Source: Patescibacteria group bacterium (GTDB lineage Bacteria; Patescibacteriota; UBA1384; XYA2-FULL-43-10; 1-14-0-10-43-13). Taken from it: a stretch of DNA of 5,531 nt. A program made the position numbers and the translations under genes. Each line of letters begins with the position of its first letter. The first letter of the stretch is position 1. The notes beneath the pieces were generated by a model. It searched no databases. It was not told the DNA's origin and saw only the letters and a program-made list of their open reading frames with translations. Of the stretch, positions 1-5,446 are shown piece after piece. The stretch covers positions 1-5,531 of the forward strand of contig JAKJEK010000063.1 in NCBI GenBank assembly GCA_022705465.1, read 5' to 3'.

Positions 1-545
1 TACTCCTCTTCTTCCTCCTCTTCCTCTTCGGGCATATCAAACTCGGTCACACGCTGACCGCCATTAGCTTCGAATATTCGACGCACCTCGCTCTCGTTGC
101 CGTCCTCAAGCGGAGCAGCCAAAACAACTCCGCCGCGATCTATTGTCTCCTTGTACTCTTTCGCTGCGGATTCAGGCACTCCCAATCCAACAAGGGCACC
201 GATCAGGCCGCCCGCCACCGCCCCAGTCAGAGCACCCGTAAACGCTGTAGCTGCTATGCCCGTCAATCCGAGCGCGGCAGCAATCGGTCCACCAATGAGT
301 AGTCCCGCCAAAGCCGGGATAATACCAGCACCAGCTAATAGGCCGGCAATGCCGCCAATCACGCCTCCTGTAGCCGCACCTCCGGCAGCATCACTAGCCA
401 CCGCCTGTTCTCGAGTTTCCCCAACATCACCTTCTTTTGCAATGACAGATATTTCTTCCGATGTATAGCCCAGCTCTTCAAGCCGATTAACTGCTTCGTT
501 AGCGTCGCTCCGGTTGTTAAATCCGGCAATTATCATTCTCGCCAT
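1..545 (-). CDS. General stress protein 17M / low-temperature-induced-like protein (3' end at or beyond window edge)
   Basis: 181 residues are visible from ATG at 545, with Shine-Dalgarno GGAGGT (556..551) 5 nt upstream. Three parts can be seen. Residues 1-40 (MARMIIAGFNNRSDANEAV...) are a small alpha/beta domain of the YflT/17M type, which usually opens with a sequence of the form 'aGvF.sr.dAe.Av..L...Gf....isVi'. Residues 54-122 are a Gly/Ala-rich hydrophobic stretch with repeated GG and GxxxG spacing, likely a glycine-zipper membrane hairpin. Residues 123-170 (GVPESAAKEY, then DRGGVVLAAP and a second small fold) match the C-terminal half of low-temperature-induced proteins. The visible end is MP followed by nine Glu. 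The next codon begins TA, so it is a stop or Tyr. The family is stress-induced and its biochemical role is unknown. The family call is from remembered sequence pattern; membrane association is inferred. The gene could share a transcript with the DUF4112 gene 105 nt upstream, but has its own -10 box. Confidence 0.85.
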   Translation of the reverse strand, partial: MARMIIAGFNNRSDANEAVNRLEELGYTSEEISVIAKEGDVGETREQAVASDAAGGAATGGVIGGIAGLLAGAGIIPALAGLLIGGPIAAALGLTGIAATAFTGALTGAVAGGLIGALVGLGVPESAAKEYKETIDRGGVVLAAPLEDGNESEVRRIFEANGGQRVTEFDMPEEEEEEEEE

Positions 546-631
546 AACTAACCTCCAATTGGTTATGATTGGTTGTAGCAATTATCCAGCGGTGTGGCGT
601 ACCAGTATGCGTCCTGCCTCCACCGCGGCCT

Positions 632-654
632 ATCATTATACCATGATGGATCAT
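632..654. repeat. Three alternating ATCAT/ATGAT half-sites over the promoter
   Basis: On the plus strand ATCAT is at 632-636, ATGAT at 643-647 and ATCAT at 650-654. The last two form a perfect inverted repeat with a 2-base spacer. The first overlaps the -10 box of the stress gene, and the third overlaps the stop codon of the DUF4112 gene. It may be an operator; chance is also possible in such short sites. Confidence 0.3.
635..643 (-). promoter_or_regulatory. Extended -10 promoter for the 17M-like stress gene
   Basis: The minus strand reads TGGTATAAT (643..635), a perfect -10 box with an extended TGn. No good -35 hexamer lies 16-18 bp upstream. Start would be near 628, giving a leader of about 83 nt. 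In that leader GCGGTG and CACCGC (621-626 and 589-594) could pair. Confidence 0.5.
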
Positions 655-998
655 CTTGGCTTATTTAGTCCCAATAGATACTGCTCAAGTAAAACGGCAT
701 TTTTTGCGTTAGCACGGTAGGTTAAGTCGGCTAAATCACCAATTAGCGGAACCACCCCGATCAGCAAGTCGAATATTACGTTAAACAACATTTGCCCGGT
801 CGTGTTTTTGGGTAACCCGCTCTGAACGGCGACTGAAACGATATAAACTGAGAGCAAAAAGGATACAGCATCACCCAAGCCAGGCACCAGACCAATAATT
901 GGATCCAATCCAAAACGGATTCCGGCAATTTTATAACGGTTGTCCAGCAGGTTGGCAAGCGCGATAGCGTTTCTAATTTTTCTTTCTTGACTGTCCAT
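651..998 (-). CDS. DUF4112 domain-containing small membrane-type protein
   Basis: 115 aa, full length for the family. The signature is FGLDPIIGLVPGLGDAVS at residues 29-46, followed by hydrophobic 47-59. A second motif, NVIFDLLIGVVPLIGDLAD (73-91), leads into a polar helix containing RANAKNAVLLEQ. The D-x-x-I-G-x-V-P-x-x-G-D pattern occurs twice (32-43 and 77-88), suggesting an internally repeated membrane-dipping loop. DUF4112 proteins have no established function; membrane location is inferred from hydrophobicity. The start at 998 is supported by the family N-terminus (ALANLLDNRYKIAGIRFGLDP), but no Shine-Dalgarno precedes it and a TATAAT box sits only 8 nt upstream, so translation may be leaderless. 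Downstream on the same strand is the 17M-like stress gene. The promoter faces the KGG gene's promoter divergently. Confidence 0.88.
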   Translation of the reverse strand: MDSQERKIRNAIALANLLDNRYKIAGIRFGLDPIIGLVPGLGDAVSFLLSVYIVSVAVQSGLPKNTTGQMLFNVIFDLLIGVVPLIGDLADLTYRANAKNAVLLEQYLLGLNKPR

Positions 999-1006
999 AA
1001 CACTAC

Positions 1007-1012
1007 ATTATA
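1007..1012 (-). promoter_or_regulatory. -10 box of the DUF4112 gene, close to the start codon
   Basis: The minus strand reads TATAAT at 1012..1007. Transcription would start at about 1001-998 and the ATG is at 998..996, predicting a leader of 0-3 nt. The -35 region 16-18 bp upstream (around 1029-1036) is poor. A box this good beside an ATG without a Shine-Dalgarno supports leaderless expression, but an upstream start is not excluded. Confidence 0.5.
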
Positions 1013-1052
1013 TCCAATAAAGATCGGTTTAGCGAGAGTGGTCAGGTTGAGC

Positions 1053-1081
1053 TTGACAGAAGAGTATCCGACACATATGGT
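1053..1081 (+). promoter_or_regulatory. Sigma-70-like promoter of the KGG stress gene
   Basis: TTGACA at 1053-1058, a spacer of exactly 17 bp, then TATGGT at 1076-1081 (4 of 6 to consensus). Start is predicted near 1088, leaving a leader of about 125 nt before the ATG at 1213. It is the nearest good promoter upstream of the KGG gene and is divergent from the DUF4112 -10 box about 40 bp away. Confidence 0.6.
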
Positions 1082-1147
1082 AGGAGTGGGAACGCTGCTT
1101 TAGGCGAAATATCTAGTGGAGTGGCTTTTCCCAAAACACCGTCTTCT

Positions 1148-1187
1148 TGGTTAGTTGTTAGCAAGGGGCGATTCAGTCAGCTAACCA
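1148..1187 (+). promoter_or_regulatory. Possible hairpin in the KGG gene leader
   Basis: Bases 1148-1157 (TGGTTAGTTG) pair with 1178-1187 (CAGCTAACCA) over 10 pairs, one of them G-U, around a 20-base loop. A second weaker pairing, TGGGAA (1087-1092) with TTCCCA (1128-1133), starts at the predicted 5' end. No U-run follows, so this is not a terminator. A role in mRNA stability or temperature response would be inference. Confidence 0.35.
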
Positions 1188-1212
1188 CTAAGAAAGAAAG
1201 GCGGTTACATCA

Positions 1213-1383
1213 ATGGCAAACGACAAAAACGGCAAGCGAGGCTTTGCCTCAATGGATAAAGAGAAACAACGCGAAATAGCCAGCAAAGGCGGCAAGGTAG
1301 CCCACGAAAAAGGCACGGCTCATGAGTTTTCCTCCGAAGAGGCCAGAGAGGCTGGGCGAAAGGGCGGAAAAGCAAGTCGATAG
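1213..1383 (+). CDS. KGG-motif stress-induced small protein (YciG/GsiB-like)
   Basis: A 56-aa protein beginning MANDKNGKRGFASMDKEKQR and ending TAG at 1381. It carries two copies of the stress-induced KGG repeat: RGFASMD...REIASKGGKVAHEKG (residues 9-34) and HEFSSEEAREAGRKGGKA (37-54). It is very basic, hydrophilic and Gly/Lys-rich, as expected for this hydrophilin-like family (E. coli YciG; repeated in Bacillus GsiB). The family is induced by general stress, acid or starvation; its molecular role is not settled. Ribosome site AAAGGCGGT (1197-1205) lies 7 nt before ATG, one mismatch from AGGAGGT in its core. The gene has its own promoter and terminator, so it is a complete single-gene unit. 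The match to the family consensus is close over nearly the whole length, so I am confident despite the small size. Confidence 0.93.
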   Translation: MANDKNGKRGFASMDKEKQREIASKGGKVAHEKGTAHEFSSEEAREAGRKGGKASR

Positions 1384-1406
1384 CTCCGTTAGTAAACCAA
1401 CAAACT

Positions 1407-1433
1407 ACAAAACCGCGTTCTACGCGGTTTTGT
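1407..1433. terminator. Bidirectional rho-independent terminator between KGG gene and lon
   Basis: An 11-bp perfect stem, ACAAAACCGCG (1407-1417) with CGCGGTTTTGT (1423-1433), and loop TTCTA. The A-rich left arm and T-rich right arm give a U-rich tail in both directions. It lies 23 bases after the KGG stop and 41 bases after the lon stop, and so can serve both convergent genes. Confidence 0.85.
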
Positions 1434-1474
1434 TCTAAAGTCATTATCAATCCCGTAGGCAAAGCACAAATTAG

Positions 1475-3790
1475 CTACTTCCGTGTGGGCAACGAACGGA
1501 ATGCAAGATCAAATGCCTCATCAACATGATCGATCAGATGGAAGTCCAAGGCATCCCTCACCTCGCGCGGCACATCAACCAAGTCCTTTTTGTTTTTCGA
1601 AGGCAAGCCGATGATATCCACTCCAGCCCGGTAGGCAGCAACGATTTTTTCTTTGATACCGCCTACTGGCAATACCTTGCCGCGCAGGGTGACTTCTCCA
1701 GTAAACGCCACTTCTTTTCTCACTTTTCGTCTTGTTAGAGCGGAAGCAAGCGCGACAGCAATTGCAACTCCCGCCGAGGAGCCATCTTTGGGGATGGATC
1801 CCTCCGGCACGTGAACATGAACGTCTGAAGAGAGATAGAACCTTGGATCAAAATCAAGATTGTCGCCCTGCGATCTGATATACGTTAGGGCTGCTCTCGC
1901 TGACTCCTGCATAACATCGCCGAGTTGCCCGGTCAGCACAAGCGTGTGTCGGCCGGGCACCACCGACACTTCCACAAAGATAATTTCCCCGCCTACTGGA
2001 GTCCAGGCCAGACCGGTAGCAACACCAACTTCGTCATTCGCTTCTCTAACCGGCGCCTCAAACTGTTCTGGCCCCAATACTTCTGCCAAGCTGTCTCCTT
2101 TAACTACGTATGGTTTAGCAATCCTGCCGTCTTGCTCAATGGTTCTTATGGCAACATTCCTGGCGACCTGCGCAATTTTACGCTCCAACTCTCTAACACC
2201 GGCCTCGCGAGTATAGCGAGTGATGATTTTTTTCAGAGCGCTATCGGTTATCTGAATATCATTATTACTAAGGCCACTGTTTTTTATCACCCCTGGCACC
2301 AAATGTTGTTCTGCGATATGCAACTTCTCCTCATTGGTATAGCCGGTAAATTCAATAATCTCCAGCCGGTCACGCAGCGGGGCTGGAATAGTATCAATAA
2401 TATTAGCCGTCGTAATAAAGAACACTTTGGACAAATCAAATGGCATCTCCAGGTAGTGATCGGAGAACGAGTGATTTTGGGCGGGATCGAGCACTTCAAG
2501 AAGTGCTGCTGAGGGATCGCCACGATAATCGGCGCCAATTTTGTCAATCTCGTCTAGCATGAATACCGGGTTTTTAGTTCCTGCTTGACGAATACCCTGA
2601 ATTACTCGCCCAGGCATTGCGCCAACATAGGTCCGACGGTGCCCACGAATTTCACTCTCATCCCGGATACCACCCAGAGATACCCTGGCGAATTTTCTTC
2701 CGGTTGCCCTGGCGATAGATTGGCCAACAGATGTCTTTCCGGTACCAGGAGGACCAATGAAACAAAGGATTGTGCCTCTAGTCTCTCCGCCCGTTAGTTG
2801 CTGAATGGCCAAGTACTCCAGTATTCGCTGCTTAACCTTTTCTAGGCCGTAGTGATCCTCATCAAGAACCCGCCTGGCATCTTTAAGATTAATTTTACTC
2901 TCGTCTACCCTGCTCCATGGCAAGTCGGCAACTAATTCAAGATAGGTCCAAATGTACGGTGCTTCGGCGCTACCAGGGGGCATACGCCGCAAGCGATTCA
3001 GCTCCTTTAGAACCCTATCTTCAGCCTCCTTGGGCATCCCGGCTTGCTTAATTCTTTCTTCGAGATGGGCATATTCTTCCTGCTCACCAAAGATTCCCAA
3101 TTCCTTTTCAATCGCTTTCATTCGCTCACGCAACATAAATTCACGTTGGGTTTTTGACACCTCCTCTGTAATTTTCTTTTGAATCGCCTCTTCCGTCTCA
3201 GCAATGTTTAGCTCCTTGGCAATTCTCTTGTTTAGCATCTCCAGCCGTTCTTTAACATCGAGGGTTTCAAGCAGTTTAATCTTCTCGAGAAAATCGATGT
3301 TTAGGGCAGCAGTTACAATATCGCTTAATTTATCAGGGGAGATATTTTCATCACTCAGTAACTTCGCCCCATCAGCTGAAAGACTACCTTGAATCTTCAT
3401 TAACTTATTAAACTGATGGAATACGCTTCTTGCGAATGCTTCGGTTGTAGTATCGTCTTCGTCAAGTCTTGTGGCTAATTCAAGAACTTCGGCCTGATTG
3501 ATCTTGCCAGCCTGTTGTGTGCCGATTATTTTGACTCTTCTTAGACCTTCGAGGGTCGCACCCATAACCTGCGGTGTCAGATTCCAATACTGAACCACTC
3601 TAGCGATAACGCCAATATCACTAGTATCGCCGTTGCGCGCAATGGTCAGCACAACCAGCTGATCCCCCTTTGTAGCAGAGCTTATGGTTTCAACTGCCTC
3701 CTCACCTTCAAGAATTAACGGCACAATAGTGGATGGGAATATCACCGCCTTGTGCAGGGTGATGGTGGGATAAACTCCGGAATCTTTCAT
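1475..3790 (-). CDS. lon: ATP-dependent protease Lon (LonA type)
   Basis: 771 aa, full length. Cytosolic AAA+ serine protease that unfolds and degrades damaged and regulatory proteins. Residues about 6-195 are the N-terminal substrate domain (YPTITLHKAVIFPSTIVPL), followed by a charged coiled-coil linker (about 195-270) containing REFMLRERMKAIEKELG. The AAA+ module follows: Walker A GPPGTGKT (346-353), Walker B FMLDEIDK (410-417), sensor-1 region FITTAN (458-463) and sensor-2 region GVRELERK (531-538). The protease domain (about 585-771) has the Ser-Lys dyad: S672 in PKDGSSAG and K713 in GGIKEK, equivalent to E. coli Ser679 and Lys722. Most Lons have Pro where S671 stands. There is no membrane segment, unlike archaeal LonB. 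ATG at 3790 has AAAGGAG (3803..3797) 6 nt upstream and fits the family start. It appears monocistronic, ending at the shared terminator. Confidence 0.98.
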   Translation of the reverse strand: MKDSGVYPTITLHKAVIFPSTIVPLILEGEEAVETISSATKGDQLVVLTIARNGDTSDIGVIARVVQYWNLTPQVMGATLEGLRRVKIIGTQQAGKINQAEVLELATRLDEDDTTTEAFARSVFHQFNKLMKIQGSLSADGAKLLSDENISPDKLSDIVTAALNIDFLEKIKLLETLDVKERLEMLNKRIAKELNIAETEEAIQKKITEEVSKTQREFMLRERMKAIEKELGIFGEQEEYAHLEERIKQAGMPKEAEDRVLKELNRLRRMPPGSAEAPYIWTYLELVADLPWSRVDESKINLKDARRVLDEDHYGLEKVKQRILEYLAIQQLTGGETRGTILCFIGPPGTGKTSVGQSIARATGRKFARVSLGGIRDESEIRGHRRTYVGAMPGRVIQGIRQAGTKNPVFMLDEIDKIGADYRGDPSAALLEVLDPAQNHSFSDHYLEMPFDLSKVFFITTANIIDTIPAPLRDRLEIIEFTGYTNEEKLHIAEQHLVPGVIKNSGLSNNDIQITDSALKKIITRYTREAGVRELERKIAQVARNVAIRTIEQDGRIAKPYVVKGDSLAEVLGPEQFEAPVREANDEVGVATGLAWTPVGGEIIFVEVSVVPGRHTLVLTGQLGDVMQESARAALTYIRSQGDNLDFDPRFYLSSDVHVHVPEGSIPKDGSSAGVAIAVALASALTRRKVRKEVAFTGEVTLRGKVLPVGGIKEKIVAAYRAGVDIIGLPSKNKKDLVDVPREVRDALDFHLIDHVDEAFDLAFRSLPTRK

Positions 3791-3810
3791 GCCTCGCTCC
3801 TTTCCATTGC

Positions 3811-3829
3811 CTAAACATGCAGTGTTTAG
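3811..3829. promoter_or_regulatory. Perfect inverted repeat at the lon transcription start (candidate operator)
   Basis: CTAAACA (3811-3817) and TGTTTAG (3823-3829) are perfect 7-base arms around TGCAG. The repeat starts where lon transcription is predicted (near 3829) and ends before the Shine-Dalgarno. It could bind a repressor over +1 or fold as a 5' stem-loop. It does not match the CIRCE (HrcA) or HAIR (HspR) sequences as I know them. Confidence 0.45.
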
Positions 3830-3835
3830 CGTTTC

Positions 3836-3864
3836 ATCATATCACTTCCAGTAAGACATGCCAG
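3836..3864 (-). promoter_or_regulatory. Extended -10 promoter of lon
   Basis: The minus strand reads TGATATGAT (3844..3836): a -10 box TATGAT with an extended TGn. The hexamer 17 bp upstream is CTGGCA (3864..3859), 4 of 6 to TTGACA. A TTGACT at 3876..3871 is too far for this -10; paired at 17 bp it would meet only the poor TACTGG. Confidence 0.5.
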
Positions 3865-3901
3865 TTTTCCAGTCAAGAAAAATTGGATCGATTGGACAAC
3901 G

Positions 3902-3928
3902 AAAAAAGCGGCGATTCAATCGCCGCTT
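3902..3928 (-). terminator. Rho-independent terminator of the phosphatase gene
   Basis: On the minus strand a perfect 10-bp stem, AAGCGGCGAT / ATCGCCGCTT, with loop TGA, runs straight into a T-run (TTTTTT, 3907..3902, sharing two T with the stem). It begins 23 bases past the stop codon at 3952 and separates the phosphatase from lon. Confidence 0.9.
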
Positions 3929-3951
3929 GGTTTGAGTTCCCTCGTGGTTCC

Positions 3952-4845
3952 CTATCTGATGATCTCTGGCCAACCGTTCAGTTCGGCCACCCTGCTTTCA
4001 TGGACGACGATGACTTCGTAGTCCCGCTGTTGCTTCTCTGGAGTTACCAACGGCGGCCGGTTTTCGAACTGCCGGCTATTCTCGTTGTAAGCCATGAAAC
4101 GGAACCCGAGTTTCTCGGAGATGCCCAGGATCGGGCAGAGATCCCAGGGCGTCTCATCGCCGGGGCGAAGGACGACAGCGCCGACCTCGCTCTTCCATAG
4201 CCTGGCCATAGTAATGCCGATGCTCCCACCGGTAACCTCTAGGCCTCGGAAGAAGCAACCTGTGCCGAGTAGCGTCTGCACCGGATCAGAGCAGAGACCG
4301 GGAGCGTCCCGAAGGAGTATGTACTGATCGGAAAGCGGGCGGCTAGGATCAATCTCCAGGCACTCGTGGGTCTCGTATTCCATTATGCGATGAACCTTGT
4401 CGGAGTCTGGCCGGTAGCCGTAGATCTCCTGGGTCATAACATCACCGACAAAGGCGGCAATGACCTCGCCATCGCAAACCAGGGAGATCATTGTGCCAAT
4501 GCCGTGGGACTGGCGCCGAATGTAGGCCTTGGTGCCGTCGAGCGGGTCAACTGTGAAGTAGATGTTGCGGTCTTTCTGCTTACAGGGTATCGAAAGACCG
4601 GCCTCCTCAGCGATGATCCCGAAGGACGGAAAGTCCTCTGTGACACCGCGCTGATAGATAGCCTGTGCGGCCGTATCAGCGGTGGTGAAGTAGTCAATCG
4701 CTTTGGTGCGGCTCGCCTTCTCGGTAAACTCAAAGATCAGGCGCTGGCGCCGGATCTCGACGATCGCACGGCGAACCATCTCCTTCATAAAGATGCCGAT
4801 CAGGTGGCCATTGACCATTTCGCCGTAGGTACGAACAGCTTCCAT
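3952..4845 (-). CDS. Inositol monophosphatase superfamily phosphatase (substrate unassigned)
   Basis: 297 aa, somewhat longer than typical members (about 260-280). The fold's metal-site motifs are present in order: TTADTAAQ (54-61, D57), IIAEEAG (78-83 region, E80/E81), VDPLDGTKAYI (99-109, D100 and D103), GGSIG (206-210) and TPWDLCPILGISEKLG (232-247, D235). These are the Mg2+ ligands of the Li+-sensitive phosphatase family; D100, D103 and D235 correspond to Asp90, Asp93 and Asp220 of human IMPase. Lys after DGT is seen in the CysQ/SAL1 and HisN branches rather than classic SuhB, so PAP, histidinol phosphate or a sugar/inositol phosphate are all possible. No cysteine-, histidine- or inositol-pathway gene lies beside it. 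AGGAGGT (4859..4853) is 7 nt before ATG. It has its own promoter and terminator. Sampled lines are GC-richer (55-63%) than much of lon. Superfamily certain; substrate not. Confidence 0.92.
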   Translation of the reverse strand: MEAVRTYGEMVNGHLIGIFMKEMVRRAIVEIRRQRLIFEFTEKASRTKAIDYFTTADTAAQAIYQRGVTEDFPSFGIIAEEAGLSIPCKQKDRNIYFTVDPLDGTKAYIRRQSHGIGTMISLVCDGEVIAAFVGDVMTQEIYGYRPDSDKVHRIMEYETHECLEIDPSRPLSDQYILLRDAPGLCSDPVQTLLGTGCFFRGLEVTGGSIGITMARLWKSEVGAVVLRPGDETPWDLCPILGISEKLGFRFMAYNENSRQFENRPPLVTPEKQQRDYEVIVVHESRVAELNGWPEIIR

Positions 4846-4883
4846 GGGGGCAACCTCCTCTCCAGTGTCCGGTAGGACATGTT

Positions 4884-4911
4884 ATTATAACACTCATTTT
4901 TAATTAGTCAA
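4884..4911 (-). promoter_or_regulatory. Sigma-70 promoter of the phosphatase gene
   Basis: The minus strand has TTGACT (4911..4906), a 16-bp spacer, and TATAAT (4889..4884) preceded by an extended TGT. Start would be near 4877, giving a 5' leader of about 32 nt with a strong AGGAGGT. All elements agree, so expression is probably strong and constitutive. Confidence 0.75.
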
Positions 4912-4929
4912 TAGGAGGAAATTAATAAT

Positions 4930-4961
4930 AAAAAACTGCCCAACCGCCATAGCAGTTGGGC
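4930..4961 (-). terminator. Rho-independent terminator of the 92-aa gene
   Basis: On the minus strand GCCCAAC (4961..4955) pairs with GTTGGGC (4944..4938) around a 10-base loop, followed by AG and six T (4935..4930). It begins 6 bases after the stop codon of the upstream gene. Confidence 0.85.
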
Positions 4962-4967
4962 CTAGAT

Positions 4968-5246
4968 CTAGGACGATTGTGCCACTTCATAAACTGGCAC
5001 AAATTCGCCATCAACCTCCCTACCGATAAGACCGAAGCCAACCATGACGGTCGGATTCGGACCATCACCCCGGGATCGGGTCCAGACGAGACAGCTTTGA
5101 AATACTGCCGAATCGCTCTTGCGCTCGTGGACTAGTGCCACCGCCCTGGCCACAAGCCCAACCTGACTATCAGAGCGATCCATGACCAGCCCAGTACTTG
5201 CATGCCGCAGCTCGAATGCACTATGAACGATGCGTGATCCAGCCAT
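4968..5246 (-). CDS. Hypothetical protein, 92 aa, unrecognised
   Basis: I do not recognise this protein. It is soluble-looking, with no signal peptide or membrane segment. Residues 11-24 (FELRHASTGLVMDR) look like two short strands joined by a turn. VGLVARAVALVHE (29-41) looks like one amphipathic helix. Residues 47-56 (AVFQSCLVWT), 66-75 (TVMVGFGLIG) and 81-89 (EFVPVYEVA) look like three further strands, the first two separated by a polar loop SRGDGPNP. This suggests a compact alpha+beta domain. No catalytic motif or metal site stands out; the single Cys is residue 52. The start at 5246 has AAAGGGGG (5259..5252) 5 nt upstream. The gene has a promoter and terminator of its own, which is the main reason to believe it is real. 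Secondary structure here is judged by eye. Confidence 0.75.
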   Translation of the reverse strand: MAGSRIVHSAFELRHASTGLVMDRSDSQVGLVARAVALVHERKSDSAVFQSCLVWTRSRGDGPNPTVMVGFGLIGREVDGEFVPVYEVAQSS

Positions 5247-5272
5247 CTGCGCCCCCTTTACACCTTAGGGAT

Positions 5273-5302
5273 ATTATAAATAACAATAACTATGACTATC
5301 AA
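5273..5302 (-). promoter_or_regulatory. Sigma-70 promoter of the 92-aa gene
   Basis: The minus strand has TTGATA (5302..5297), an 18-bp spacer and a perfect TATAAT (5278..5273). Start is predicted near 5266, about 20 nt before the ATG, leaving just enough leader for the Shine-Dalgarno. Confidence 0.7.
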
Positions 5303-5323
5303 TAAGAATGTCAGAAATCAACA

Positions 5324-5343
5324 AGCCAGCAGTAATGCTGGCT
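5324..5343. repeat. Perfect hairpin, 8-bp arms, GTAA loop
   Basis: AGCCAGCA (5324-5331) and TGCTGGCT (5336-5343) pair perfectly around GTAA, a GNRA-type tetraloop if transcribed on the plus strand. It lies 21 bases upstream of the 92-aa gene's -35. There is no T-run on the plus side and only a weak T-rich tail (TGTTGATTT) on the minus side, so a terminator role is doubtful; an operator or a structured RNA is possible. Confidence 0.5.
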
Positions 5344-5402
5344 ATACGTTAGACAAGGACATCGTTGGTATTACTCTCATAAATAACTAGTCCTACATTA
5401 TA

Positions 5403-5420
5403 AAACCAAGGTATTGGTTT
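5403..5420. repeat. Inverted repeat AAACCAA / TTGGTTT
   Basis: AAACCAA (5403-5409) and TTGGTTT (5414-5420) are perfect 7-base arms around GGTA. It lies 26 bases upstream of the consensus promoter of the plus-strand gene, where an activator or repressor could bind. Its left arm touches a minus-strand TATAAT. Confidence 0.4.
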
Positions 5421-5446
5421 GGCTACAAATGAGGATAAGACCAGGT

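Noticed and set aside
97..468. Plus-strand open frame of 123 codons
   Set aside because: Antisense shadow of the 17M-like gene; Ala/Pro-rich because it mirrors Gly/Ala codons, and it has no ribosome site.
1205..1462. Minus-strand frame of 85 codons over the KGG gene
   Set aside because: It crosses the terminator hairpin and opposes a well-conserved small gene; its Cys/Arg/Leu-rich translation resembles no protein.
1925..2512. Plus-strand frame of 195 codons inside lon
   Set aside because: Long but antisense to highly conserved Lon AAA+ and protease sequence, with no ribosome site or recognisable domain.
3871..3876. TTGACT on the minus strand as a lon -35
   Set aside because: At 17 bp it meets only TACTGG; the extended TATGAT further downstream is a better -10, but too distant for this hexamer.
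4366..4875. Plus-strand frame of 169 codons opposite the phosphatase
   Set aside because: Antisense to conserved metal-site motifs, and it runs through the phosphatase's Shine-Dalgarno; a shadow of GC-rich coding.
4911..4920. AGGAGG on the plus strand, resembling a ribosome site
   Set aside because: No start codon or open frame follows at a usable distance; the A/T-rich sequence leads into the terminator of the opposite strand.
4961..4972. Perfect 12-base palindrome CCTAGATCTAGG over the stop codon of the 92-aa gene
   Set aside because: It sits beside the terminator and has no loop; not placed like an operator and probably chance.
5292..5390. 32-codon plus-strand frame starting MTINKNVRNQQ
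   Set aside because: No Shine-Dalgarno, its start lies in the opposite gene's promoter, and it contains a hairpin; not supported as a gene.
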